Source: Aquiflexum gelatinilyticum (GTDB lineage: Bacteria; Bacteroidota; Bacteroidia; Cytophagales; Cyclobacteriaceae). Taken from it: 64,000 nt of DNA. The position numbers and the translations under genes are program-made. Where the stretch lies: NCBI RefSeq assembly GCF_024741135.1, contig NZ_JANSUY010000002.1:434001-498000 (forward strand), in the 5' to 3' direction. Of this stretch, positions 16,331-24,297 are shown one piece after another. The notes beneath the pieces were generated by a model, which worked only from the letters and a program-made list of their open reading frames with translations, had not been told where the DNA came from and searched no databases. Every line of letters begins with the position of its first letter. Position 1 is the first letter of the stretch.

Positions 16331-17632
16331 ATGAAACTTAAAAACGCACTCATCGGGTTATTTACCCTCAGCCTAGTAGGTATGGCTCAAGCACAGGACG
16401 GTTGGAATTGGCCGACTGATGCTGAAACTGAAGCAAAAGCACGTGAATACAATGCGGCTTATGTGGATTATATGAAGTCAGAGCAGTTTGTGGAAGCTAC
16501 CAAGCCTCTCTATTGGCTTCTTGTCAACACCCCTAAGTTGAATGAATCCATCTATATCTATGGTGTGGATGTCTACAAAGGTGCAGTAGCTGCCACTACT
16601 GACCCTGCTCAGAAAAGAATCTATCAGGATTCTGTCATGAAGGTGTATGACCTTAGAAAAGAAAATTTTGACAATGAGCCAAAGTGGATTGAAAACAAGG
16701 CATATTATGGATACCAATATTTCAGAGATGACAAAACCAAACTGGCAGAAGCCATTGGAGTTTATGACAGGGCTTTTGAAGTAAACGGTACCATCAATCC
16801 GGCCTACACTGCAGCTTACTTTGATTTAGTAAGAAGGCACTATCTGTTAAACAAAGCTTATACTGCCATTGAGGTTTTGGAAATACATGATAAAATTACA
16901 AAACTGTTGGATGAAGCTGAAGCAAATGGTAAAGATGTTTCCACGCCAAAGTCAAATGTAGAATCCCTATTAGTTGCCATGGAATTGATCAATTGCGATT
17001 TCATAGAAAATACTTTGGGACCTAAATTGACTGCTGATCCTACAAACATGGTTTTGGCACAACAGATATTTAATTACTCAGTAAAATATAAGTGCTTTAG
17101 TTCTGCATCGTTTCTATCTGCATTAGAAATCATTGATAATCAAAACCCTACTTATGCAACATCTCAAGTCCGAGCAATGAGGTATATGCAGAACAGGGAA
17201 TATGAAAAGGCACAGCCTGTGTTGGAAAAAGCATTAACACTTGCTGAAAATGATGTACAGAAAGCCGAAATTCATTACGATCTTGCCAAAGTTCATGCTC
17301 AGGCCGGCAGAAAAAGTTCTTCAAGATCTGAAGCTCTTGAAGCAGCTAAATTAGATCCTGAAAAAGCAAAAGAAGCATGGTTACTTATTGCACAGCTATA
17401 TATGGGCTCTTCTGGAGATTGTAGAAAGGGAATAAGCAGAGTAGATGACCAGGCAATATATATTGCAGCATACAATGCTTATTCAAGGGCTGGTGACAGC
17501 AAAGGTATGGCTGAAGCGAGGGCAAGATTCCCTTCCAAAGAAGAATTGTTTACCGAAAGCAGACAAGTAGGCGAGACTGTTAATGTAGGTTGCTGGATCG
17601 GAGAAACAGTAACTTTGGCTACAAGAGATTAA
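16331..17632 (+). CDS. secreted tetratricopeptide-repeat protein
   Basis: A 433-residue periplasmic protein with a signal peptide (cleavage after AQA, near residue 21). Helical repeats of TPR type are seen, most clearly 'YMQNREYEKAQPVLEKALTL' and the following helix pair 'QKAEIHYDLAKVHAQAGRKS' near residues 285-330. The C-terminal part is rich in Ala and ends with two cysteines. TPR proteins act as protein-binding scaffolds; the partner is unknown. It is the last gene of the coaX operon and is closed by a terminator at 17652. Confidence 0.75.
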   Translation: MKLKNALIGLFTLSLVGMAQAQDGWNWPTDAETEAKAREYNAAYVDYMKSEQFVEATKPLYWLLVNTPKLNESIYIYGVDVYKGAVAATTDPAQKRIYQDSVMKVYDLRKENFDNEPKWIENKAYYGYQYFRDDKTKLAEAIGVYDRAFEVNGTINPAYTAAYFDLVRRHYLLNKAYTAIEVLEIHDKITKLLDEAEANGKDVSTPKSNVESLLVAMELINCDFIENTLGPKLTADPTNMVLAQQIFNYSVKYKCFSSASFLSALEIIDNQNPTYATSQVRAMRYMQNREYEKAQPVLEKALTLAENDVQKAEIHYDLAKVHAQAGRKSSSRSEALEAAKLDPEKAKEAWLLIAQLYMGSSGDCRKGISRVDDQAIYIAAYNAYSRAGDSKGMAEARARFPSKEELFTESRQVGETVNVGCWIGETVTLATRD

Positions 17633-17651
17633 GTTTACATAACATAAAATC

Positions 17652-17683
17652 AAAAGGCAGTCAAAATTGGCTGCCTTTTTTTA
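17652..17683 (+). terminator. terminator after the TPR gene
   Basis: AAAAGGCAGTCAA (17652-17664) pairs with TTGGCTGCCTTTT (17668-17680), with one G-T pair and a 3-base loop, followed by a T-run. It separates the coaX operon from the lptC operon. Confidence 0.85.
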
Positions 17684-17710
17684 TGGTCTCGATCATTTAG
17701 CAATCTTTCC

Positions 17711-17718
17711 TATCTTTG
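17711..17718 (+). promoter_or_regulatory. TATCTTTG box just before lptC
   Basis: A perfect TAnnTTTG match ends only 5 bases before the lptC ATG at 17724. If used, the message would be leaderless or nearly so. No -33 TTTG is evident. Confidence 0.35.
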
Positions 17719-17723
17719 TGGGC

Positions 17724-18272
17724 ATGAGTACCATTGGCAGAATTAGATTTCCTATTATAGTCATTTTACTTTCTCTGGCTTCCTGTGGAGAGGAGGTCGA
17801 TAGCAGTATTTTGGAGACGTATAAAGGTCCTATCGGTCTGGCTATGGACATTGAACTCTTCCATAGCGATTCTACCATCATCCGTACTCAGGTCAAAGCC
17901 AAGAAGCAGATGAAGTTTGGGACTGGTGATCTGGAATTTCCAGAAGGAATAGAAATCTTTTTTTTTGACAAAGACGGTAACACTAGTTCCACAATGCGGG
18001 CGGATAAAGGCTACTATGACAAGACAAAAAATATCTATAGAGGTGAAGGTGATGTGCAGGTCCATAATCTCGAAAAAGACCAAAAGCTATCCTCAGAAGA
18101 ATTGTTTTGGGACCCAAATGCAAAGAAAATTTATACCGAAAAATTTGTGACCATTCAGGAAAAAGAGACGATTTTCAATGGGACAGGCATGGAGGCAGAT
18201 GATAGATTTGTTGAATATAAGCTATTTAAAGTAACAAACAGCAGGACCATTCTCCCCGGAGAAGGATTATAA
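17724..18272 (+). CDS. lptC: LPS-export component LptC, lipoprotein type
   Basis: A periplasm-facing component of the lipopolysaccharide transport bridge, linking the LptBFG transporter to LptA/LptD. I start at the ATG at 17724 (182 residues) because it gives a signal ending in a lipobox, LLSLASC (Cys21), as usual for Bacteroidota LptC. An upstream in-frame TTG lies inside the preceding terminator. The OstA/LptC-like fold is shown by repeated strands such as 'FDKDGNTSSTMRADKGYYDK' and 'SSEELFWDPNAKKIYTEKFV'. It heads a block with a small membrane protein and a CorC-like protein. Confidence 0.85.
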   Translation: MSTIGRIRFPIIVILLSLASCGEEVDSSILETYKGPIGLAMDIELFHSDSTIIRTQVKAKKQMKFGTGDLEFPEGIEIFFFDKDGNTSSTMRADKGYYDKTKNIYRGEGDVQVHNLEKDQKLSSEELFWDPNAKKIYTEKFVTIQEKETIFNGTGMEADDRFVEYKLFKVTNSRTILPGEGL

Positions 18273-18274
18273 AA

Positions 18275-18496
18275 ATGAAATTACCTGACTTCTTAATTTT
18301 ATCTCTTTCCGCAGCCTTGGTAATCATCGGTACTCACCTTACCTTCACGTCAGGGTTGATCAGTTCATATCCCGTTTTCATGTTTGCGGTGGCACTGCTC
18401 TTTTGGTACAGGTACCGCAAAAATGAAGCAACACTCAAATCAGAGGCTGAAAAGTCCAACCCCATCAAAAAAGTAAAAAGCCGTAAATCAAAATGA
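18275..18496 (+). CDS. small two-helix membrane protein
   Basis: A 73-residue protein with two membrane helices (about residues 6-26 and 30-45) and a strongly basic, Lys-rich C-terminal tail predicted to be cytoplasmic. It starts 2 bases after lptC and overlaps the next start by 4 bases (ATGA), so it is translated within the operon. I do not recognise a family. A small open frame is often found at this place between lptC and the CorC-like gene in related genomes, but its function is unknown. Confidence 0.65.
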   Translation: MKLPDFLILSLSAALVIIGTHLTFTSGLISSYPVFMFAVALLFWYRYRKNEATLKSEAEKSNPIKKVKSRKSK

Positions 18497-19794
18497 TAGT
18501 ATCGCCATACCTTATTTACGTCGCCATCACCTTGCTTTTTTCTGCGTTTTTTTCGGGAATGGAGATGGCTTTTGTATCTGCCAACAGGCTTCAGATAGAA
18601 CTTCAAAACAAACAAGGTTCAGTTTCGGGAAAGATCCTTTCAAACTTTATCAAAAAACCCGGACAGTTTATCGGGACGACACTGATAGGAAATACCATCG
18701 CTTTGGTGCTTTATGGTATTTTCATGGCTTATTTGCTTGAACCTTTGATTGAAGGTTGGCTTGAAAGAATTCTTAATGGTAATTTCAACAACCAAGCCTA
18801 TGTGGTGATCATTCAGACAGTATTGTCAACGATTATCGTTTTGATTACAGGGGAGTTCCTACCCAAAAGTATTTTCATGCTGAATCCAAACAGCCTGTTG
18901 TCTTTATTTTCCCTGCCATTTCAAATTATTTATTTTTTGATGTATCCTTTAGTATGGATGATTGTAGGGCTGTCAAGGTTGTTTATTACCAAGGTCCTTA
19001 GATTGGAATACAATGAAGATAAGCCGGTATTTAAGGTCACGGATTTAAACAGCTTTATTAAAAACAGCCTACACCACAGTGGTCAGGATGTGAAGGTTGA
19101 CCTTGATGCTAAGATTTTTGACAACGCCATAGAATTCAAAACCATCCGAGTTAGGGAATGTATGGTTCCTCGGACAGATATTGTGGCGGTTGACATAGAA
19201 GATTCGATGGAAGAGCTCAAACAAGTATTTGCGGAAAGCGGCCATTCAAAAATAATCGTATACAAAGAATCCATTGATGATGTGATTGGATATTGCCACC
19301 AATTGGAAATGTTCAAAAAACCAAAAAAAGTATCGGATATCCTTACTCCGATTATCATTGTACCGGAGTCTGCCTTGGCTAATGAGCTTTTGATCCAATT
19401 CATCAAAGAGAGAAAAAGTCTTGCATTGGTCGTGGACGAATTTGGAGGGACCAGCGGGATAGTAAGTATGGAAGATATCATAGAAGAAATCTTTGGAGAG
19501 ATCCAAGATGAGTATGACCAGGATGATCTCATTGAGCAAAAACTTTCAGACCATGAATATTTATTGAGCGCAAGGCATGAAATAGATTATTTAAATGAAA
19601 AATATGATTGGGATCTACCCTATGGAGATTTTGAAACTTTAGCGGGATTTATACTCTCCCTTACAGAGGATATTCCCCAAAAAGGTGAGTCAATTACCTT
19701 TGAATCATATTCTTTTAGCATAGTTTCAAAACTAGACCATAGGATAGAAACAGTAAAAGTGAAGATCCATTCGGGGTCAGAATCCAATAAGTAA
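18493..19794 (+). CDS. CNNM/CorC family protein (hemolysin-like, CBS domains)
   Basis: An inner-membrane protein of the CNNM/CorC family, which is linked to Mg or Co export and often mis-named hemolysin. Residues 1 to about 190 form the DUF21 membrane domain with an N-terminal helix and the motif 'TGEFLPKSIFMLNP'. A tandem CBS pair follows ('VRECMVPRTDIVAVDIEDSM' and 'LALVVDEFGGTSGIVSMEDI') near residues 215-335. The C-terminal CorC_HlyC domain completes the 433 residues. In Bacteroidota one relative is GldE of gliding motility; no other gliding gene is nearby, so transport is the safer reading. Confidence 0.88.
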   Translation: MIVSPYLIYVAITLLFSAFFSGMEMAFVSANRLQIELQNKQGSVSGKILSNFIKKPGQFIGTTLIGNTIALVLYGIFMAYLLEPLIEGWLERILNGNFNNQAYVVIIQTVLSTIIVLITGEFLPKSIFMLNPNSLLSLFSLPFQIIYFLMYPLVWMIVGLSRLFITKVLRLEYNEDKPVFKVTDLNSFIKNSLHHSGQDVKVDLDAKIFDNAIEFKTIRVRECMVPRTDIVAVDIEDSMEELKQVFAESGHSKIIVYKESIDDVIGYCHQLEMFKKPKKVSDILTPIIIVPESALANELLIQFIKERKSLALVVDEFGGTSGIVSMEDIIEEIFGEIQDEYDQDDLIEQKLSDHEYLLSARHEIDYLNEKYDWDLPYGDFETLAGFILSLTEDIPQKGESITFESYSFSIVSKLDHRIETVKVKIHSGSESNK

Positions 19795-19867
19795 TTTATT
19801 GACAGTGATATTATTTTGAATTTACAGGTAGATTGAATTATTTTGCGGCACTTCAAAAAACAGGAGA

Positions 19868-21979
19868 ATGGCTTTAATTAAAAAAATCAGACAAAGAACA
19901 GGTCTTGCAATCGGTGTTATAGCAGTTGGATTAATATTTTTCCTCGTCGGAGGGGATCTATTGGGCCCTAATTCTACCCTTTTGGGTAGTAGCGCAAACA
20001 ATGTGGGAGAGATTGCAGGTGAAGACGTTTCCTATGAGGAATACATCCGAAAGATCGAAGAGATCAAAATTTCTTTCCAACAAAATACAGGAAGAACTCC
20101 TTCCGAAAATGAAATGAGCACTTTGCGCGAGCAAGCTTGGCAGGCATTGATTGTCGACAAAGTTTTTGCAGAGCAATATGAAGCCTTAGGTCTGACCATC
20201 TCCGATGCTGAATTGGTAGATATGGTTCAGGGAAAAAACATCATCGCCGAATTGAGGCAGCAACTGACCAATCCCGCAACGGGAGAATTTGACAGGTCTC
20301 AGCTGATTTCTTTCTTGCAATCCCTCGAAACCGCAGGTCCTGAGCAAGTAGCATTCTGGGAACAGCAGGAAAAAATGTTTGCAAAAGGAAGATTAAGAAT
20401 CAAGTACGACAACCTGCTTTCAACTTCTGAGTATGCAAACTCCAAAGAAGGAAAACTTGAGCACAGGATGGCAAACAGCATTGCAGATGTGGATCATTTA
20501 TTTATTCCTTTTTATGCAATTTCAGATTCCTCAATAGAGGTTTCTGACAGTGAATTGAAGGCTTACATATCCAAATATCCAGAAAAATTCAAAGTCAAAA
20601 ATGCTGCTGACTTGGAATATATCAGTTTTGAGTTGATTCCAAGTTCTGAAGATTCTGCCGCTGTTATTTCAGAAATTAAAAAGTTGACAGAGGAATTAAG
20701 AGCTTCCGACGCTGATTCTGCTTTTGTATTACGTAATTCGGAAGGACAAAATCCTTTTGCAGTAGTTGCTCCCGGAGAAGAATTGCCAAATACATTGACT
20801 TCTAATGTAGATGATATCCAAGTAGGTGAAACTTATGGCCCATTCCTTACAAACAGGTCCTCATATGTTACCCACAAGGTGACTTCAAAATTTGAAGGAA
20901 CTCCTAGAATGAGAGCGGCACATATTTTATTTGGCACGCAAGAATTATCGGATGACGCAAAAGCCGAAGTAAAACAAAATGCAGAAAGAGTCCTCAAAGA
21001 AATTCAGAACGGACTTGATTTTGCTACTGCAGCTGCGCAAAATGGACAAGACGGAACAGCACAAAGAGGTGGAGACCTTGGTTGGTTTGCCAAAGCGGAT
21101 TTCGTAGAAGCCTTTGCTGATGTTTCATTTGCAGCCAAATCAACAGGTCTAATCAACAGATTGGTAGAAACTGAGTATGGTTATCATATTATTTCTGTTA
21201 CTGAATTGCCAAAGACTACCTCTTACAAGATCGCAACGATCGAGTTGGAGTTGGGTCCAAGTGATGTGACAAGAAACGAAGTTTTCAGAAGAGCTGACTC
21301 CTTTGCTTCCACTTCAGGCAATACTGCTGAATTTTCAGCCAATGCTGAAAAAGATGGCTACAGAATCATCCAAGCTAACAATGTAGATGCATTTGCCAGG
21401 ACTTTGAATAACCTACAAAATGCAAGGGAGGTTGTCAGATGGGCATTCAATGAGGCTTCCGAAGGATCTGTTTCCCCGGTGTTTGAATTGGACAATGCTT
21501 ACATTGTGGCCAACCTTAAAAAGAAATATGAAGAAGGTACCGCTACTTTGGATCAAGTGAGACAGCAGGTATTGGTACAGGTAAGAAACGATAAGAAGGC
21601 AGAAATCATCAAAGAAAAACTCGCAGGAAAAGCAACGCTTGAAGAAATGCAGGCCGTATTTCCAAACGAGGCTTCCCTTGACAAATCGCCTGACCTCAGA
21701 ATGAACGCATCTGTTTTGCCAGGCGTAGGTTATGCTCCTAAAGCAATCGGAGCTGCTTTTGGATTGAAAAATTCAGGTGATATCAGCAAGCCTATCCATG
21801 AAGATGTAGGTATCATAGTAATCAAATTGAATTCATTGACTCCTGCTGCAGACATTGCAAGCTATAACTCTTACCAAAGCCAATTGACTTTGAATGCTTC
21901 CCAAAGGACAGCTTACATGATCATGATGGCATTAGAAGACCTTGCAGATGTGAAGGATTATAGATATAAATTCTTCTGA
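19868..21979 (+). CDS. ppiD: PpiD-like periplasmic peptidyl-prolyl isomerase/chaperone
   Basis: A membrane-anchored folding factor at the exit of the Sec translocon. The N-terminus has one helix (residues 12-28, 'LAIGVIAVGLIFFLVGGDL'), then a SurA-like N-terminal chaperone region (about 35-200). A parvulin domain lies at about 345-450 ('MRAAHILFGTQE', 'RGGDLGWFAKADFVEAFADVS', 'TEYGYHIISVTE'), and a C-terminal helical part follows with a second, diverged rotamase-like region. The 703 residues match Bacteroidota PpiD. It follows the CorC-like gene by 73 bases and closes the block at a terminator. Confidence 0.88.
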   Translation: MALIKKIRQRTGLAIGVIAVGLIFFLVGGDLLGPNSTLLGSSANNVGEIAGEDVSYEEYIRKIEEIKISFQQNTGRTPSENEMSTLREQAWQALIVDKVFAEQYEALGLTISDAELVDMVQGKNIIAELRQQLTNPATGEFDRSQLISFLQSLETAGPEQVAFWEQQEKMFAKGRLRIKYDNLLSTSEYANSKEGKLEHRMANSIADVDHLFIPFYAISDSSIEVSDSELKAYISKYPEKFKVKNAADLEYISFELIPSSEDSAAVISEIKKLTEELRASDADSAFVLRNSEGQNPFAVVAPGEELPNTLTSNVDDIQVGETYGPFLTNRSSYVTHKVTSKFEGTPRMRAAHILFGTQELSDDAKAEVKQNAERVLKEIQNGLDFATAAAQNGQDGTAQRGGDLGWFAKADFVEAFADVSFAAKSTGLINRLVETEYGYHIISVTELPKTTSYKIATIELELGPSDVTRNEVFRRADSFASTSGNTAEFSANAEKDGYRIIQANNVDAFARTLNNLQNAREVVRWAFNEASEGSVSPVFELDNAYIVANLKKKYEEGTATLDQVRQQVLVQVRNDKKAEIIKEKLAGKATLEEMQAVFPNEASLDKSPDLRMNASVLPGVGYAPKAIGAAFGLKNSGDISKPIHEDVGIIVIKLNSLTPAADIASYNSYQSQLTLNASQRTAYMIMMALEDLADVKDYRYKFF

Positions 21980-21999
21980 TATTTTTATCAGAAATAAAT

Positions 22000-22030
22000 A
22001 AAACCCGTGGGATTACTCACGGGTTTTTTT
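22000..22030 (+). terminator. terminator after ppiD
   Basis: AAAACCCGTG (22000-22009) pairs perfectly with CACGGGTTTT (22018-22027) around an 8-base loop, followed by a T-run. Confidence 0.9.
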
Positions 22031-22085
22031 GTGCAAATGGATTTTATTTTTACACAATGGTGTTTATCCATTAAATTCGTAAAAG

Positions 22086-22352
22086 ATGGAAGATACATTT
22101 AACAGGCAGGCTTTTAAAGACAAATTGGAAGCTCAGACTACTTTCCCTACATTGTATATGTTCAAATTTATCGTTCCCAATGGCAGGGAATCACAAGTGG
22201 CCGCATTATTGCCTAATAATAAAATGACCTTAAAACATTCCTCCCAAGGAAAGTATGTCTCCGCTACAATCAAGGCCCTGATGCCAAACAGCGATTCAAT
22301 TATGGACATATATGAAAAGGCTTCGAATATCGAAGGCGTAATATCACTTTAA
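22086..22352 (+). CDS. DUF493 (YbeD-like) family protein
   Basis: An 88-residue cytoplasmic protein with the small alpha-beta plait of the DUF493/YbeD family: 'FPTLYMFKFIVPNGRE' in the first strand, 'KHSSQGKYVSATIKALMPNSDSI' in the middle and a final helix-strand ending in 'IEGVISL'. The family resembles ligand-binding ACT-like domains, but its role is unknown. It lies 12 bases before the pterin dehydratase gene and so belongs to a three-gene unit with that gene and rsmI. Confidence 0.8.
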   Translation: MEDTFNRQAFKDKLEAQTTFPTLYMFKFIVPNGRESQVAALLPNNKMTLKHSSQGKYVSATIKALMPNSDSIMDIYEKASNIEGVISL

Positions 22353-22364
22353 ACCAATCAAACC

Positions 22365-22592
22365 ATGTGGACTGAAAAAAATAACAAACTAAGCAAAACC
22401 TTTAAATTCAAGGATTTTCAGGAGGCTTTTGCCTTTATGACTAGAGTGGCTTTTTTAGCAGAATCACAGGGTCATCATCCCAATTGGAGCAACGTCTATA
22501 ATACCGTAGTGATCGAACTCAATACCCATGATGCCGGTAATATCGTTACAGAGAAAGACCACAAACTTGCCAAAGCCATTGATCAGATTTAA
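22365..22592 (+). CDS. 4a-hydroxytetrahydrobiopterin dehydratase (PCD/DCoH)
   Basis: Dehydrates the 4a-hydroxy pterin formed by aromatic amino-acid hydroxylases, or acts on molybdopterin-related pterins in bacteria. The 75 residues contain the catalytic His-His-Pro motif in '[21 protein letters not shown]' followed by '[21 protein letters not shown]', the standard PCD signature. The length is slightly below the family's usual 90-110 because the N-terminal arm is short. It is 12 bases after the DUF493 gene and 2 bases before rsmI. No hydroxylase is seen in the window. Confidence 0.88.
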   Translation: MWTEKNNKLSKTFKFKDFQEAFAFMTRVAFLAESQGHHPNWSNVYNTVVIELNTHDAGNIVTEKDHKLAKAIDQI

Positions 22593-22594
22593 AT

Positions 22595-23308
22595 ATGTCG
22601 GAAGAGAAGTCGATCAATCTGTTTCTGGTTCCTACGCCCATCGGAAATTTAAAAGATATCACGCTTAGGGCGATAGAAGTACTGAATTCCGTTGATGTGA
22701 TCTTGGCAGAAGATACGCGTACCACGGGAAAATTATTGAAACACCTAGAAATCAAAAGGCCGCTTCAGAGTTACCATATTTTCAACGAGCATAAAGCCGT
22801 CGAAAAATTAGTAGAAAGGATGCGGCGTGGGGAAGTGTTGGCCCTTGTCAGTGACGCCGGTACGCCGGGTATCTCAGACCCGGGATTTCTTCTTGTAAGG
22901 GCCGCTAAGGACGCGGGTCTTGAAGTCAACTGTCTTCCCGGCGCTACGGCTTTTGTGCCCGCATTGGTCAACTCAGGGCTTCCAAATGACAGGTTTACTT
23001 TTGAAGGATTTCTTCCCCATAAAAAAGGGAGAAAAACAAGGATCGAATCTTTGTTGGAAGAATCCCGCACCATGATATTCTACGAATCACCGCATAGGTT
23101 GATGAAGACCTTGGAGCAGTTTGCCGAGGCATTTGGTCCAGATAGAATGGCAAGTGTATCCAGAGAACTGACAAAAATCTATGAGGAAAATGTCAGAGGA
23201 ACATTACAGGAACTTGTCGCCTATTACCAAGAGCATCCTATCAAGGGTGAGATCGTATTGGTAGTACAGGGAAGGCAAAAAAATGATTCCTATTCAAATG
23301 AAAACTAA
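22595..23308 (+). CDS. rsmI: 16S rRNA (cytidine1402-2'-O)-methyltransferase
   Basis: Methylates the 2'-OH of C1402 in the ribosomal P site, using SAM. The 237 residues show the tetrapyrrole-methylase fold signatures: 'LVPTPIGNLKDITLRAIEVL' near the N-terminus, 'ILAEDTRTTGKLL', 'ALVSDAGTPGISDPGFLLVR' (SAM loop) and 'CLPGATAFVPALVNSGLP'. It starts 2 bases after the pterin dehydratase stop. The C-terminal region present in some relatives is short, which is common in this phylum. Confidence 0.95.
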   Translation: MSEEKSINLFLVPTPIGNLKDITLRAIEVLNSVDVILAEDTRTTGKLLKHLEIKRPLQSYHIFNEHKAVEKLVERMRRGEVLALVSDAGTPGISDPGFLLVRAAKDAGLEVNCLPGATAFVPALVNSGLPNDRFTFEGFLPHKKGRKTRIESLLEESRTMIFYESPHRLMKTLEQFAEAFGPDRMASVSRELTKIYEENVRGTLQELVAYYQEHPIKGEIVLVVQGRQKNDSYSNEN

Positions 23309-23348
23309 TCCGGCTTCTTTCTCTTATATGAACAAGTCCTGAAAATTG

Positions 23349-23380
23349 TTGAATGCAGATAGATTCACAGCATATCTTTG
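23349..23380 (+). promoter_or_regulatory. candidate promoter of the inositol-phosphatase gene
   Basis: TTG (23349-23351), a 21-base spacer and TATCTTTG (23373-23380) fit the Bacteroidota consensus, 44 bases before the ATG at 23425. Confidence 0.5.
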
Positions 23381-23424
23381 CATCGGTATATTTTTCACTT
23401 CAATAAAATTAACCTTCTCGCAAT

Positions 23425-24222
23425 ATGATTGACCTTTTACCAATCCTCCAACAAACAGAAATAGTCGCCAAGGAAGCCGGCGCATTTATCCGCAAAGAAA
23501 GACAATCCTTTGACCTCAATAAAGTCGAGCAGAAAGGGCTGAACGACCTCGTATCTTACGTGGATAAAGAGGCTGAAAAAATTATTGTTGACCGACTTAG
23601 CCGGATTTTGCCTGAGGCGGATTTTATCACTGAGGAAGGAACAGGATCAACCAATGGCAAAGAATATACCTGGATCATCGATCCTTTGGACGGTACCACA
23701 AATTTTATTCACGGACTTCCGATTTTCTCGGTAAGCATAGGATTGAAGTTTCATGATGAAGTTGTCCTAGGCGTAGTCTATGAGATCAATTTTGACGAGT
23801 GTTTCTATGCTGTCAAGGGTAAAGGCGCATTTTGCAACGGTAAGCCGATCCATGTGAGTCCCGCCAAAACATTGGGAGAAAGTCTGATTGGGACAGGTTT
23901 TCCTTACAGTGCCTTTGGTCAGATTGATAATTATTTGAGTGTTCTAAGGCTTCTGATGGAAAAATGCCATGGCTTGAGGCGAATGGGAAGTGCTGCAGTT
24001 GACCTTTGTTATGTGGCTTGTGGAAGGCAGGATGGTTTTTTTGAATATGACCTTAAGCCTTACGATGTGGCGGCCGGAATCATCATCATACAAGAGGCCG
24101 GAGGAAGGGTTTCTGACTTTGAAATGGGGGATGATTACCTTTTTGGTAAGAAAATTGTAGCTACCAATGGTCTAATCCACGACGAACTCGTAAGTGATAT
24201 CCAAAAAATCTGGAAAAAATAG
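23425..24222 (+). CDS. inositol monophosphatase family protein
   Basis: A Mg-dependent, Li-sensitive sugar-phosphate phosphatase of the IMPase/SuhB family. The 265 residues show Glu70-Glu71 in 'FITEEGT', the metal-binding 'IDPLDGTTNF' (Asp86, Asp89, Thr91) and the C-terminal 'YDLKPYDVAAGIIIIQEAGG', in which Tyr replaces the usual Trp before the Asp. SuhB-type members act on inositol-1-phosphate, but CysQ- or histidinol-phosphatase-like use cannot be excluded. The gene has its own promoter and is followed after 75 bases by the AsmA gene. Confidence 0.9.
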   Translation: MIDLLPILQQTEIVAKEAGAFIRKERQSFDLNKVEQKGLNDLVSYVDKEAEKIIVDRLSRILPEADFITEEGTGSTNGKEYTWIIDPLDGTTNFIHGLPIFSVSIGLKFHDEVVLGVVYEINFDECFYAVKGKGAFCNGKPIHVSPAKTLGESLIGTGFPYSAFGQIDNYLSVLRLLMEKCHGLRRMGSAAVDLCYVACGRQDGFFEYDLKPYDVAAGIIIIQEAGGRVSDFEMGDDYLFGKKIVATNGLIHDELVSDIQKIWKK

Positions 24223-24297
24223 AAAAGTTGGGTTCTTCCAATCGGAATCCAAAAAACATCTTCCTCCGTTATTAAGATTGCCTTAATCCATTCAATC

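Noticed and set aside
18493-19794. Naming the CNNM/CorC protein GldE (gliding motility)
   Set aside because: No other gliding gene is nearby and the domain pattern is shared by all CorC-like proteins, so the specific name is not supported.
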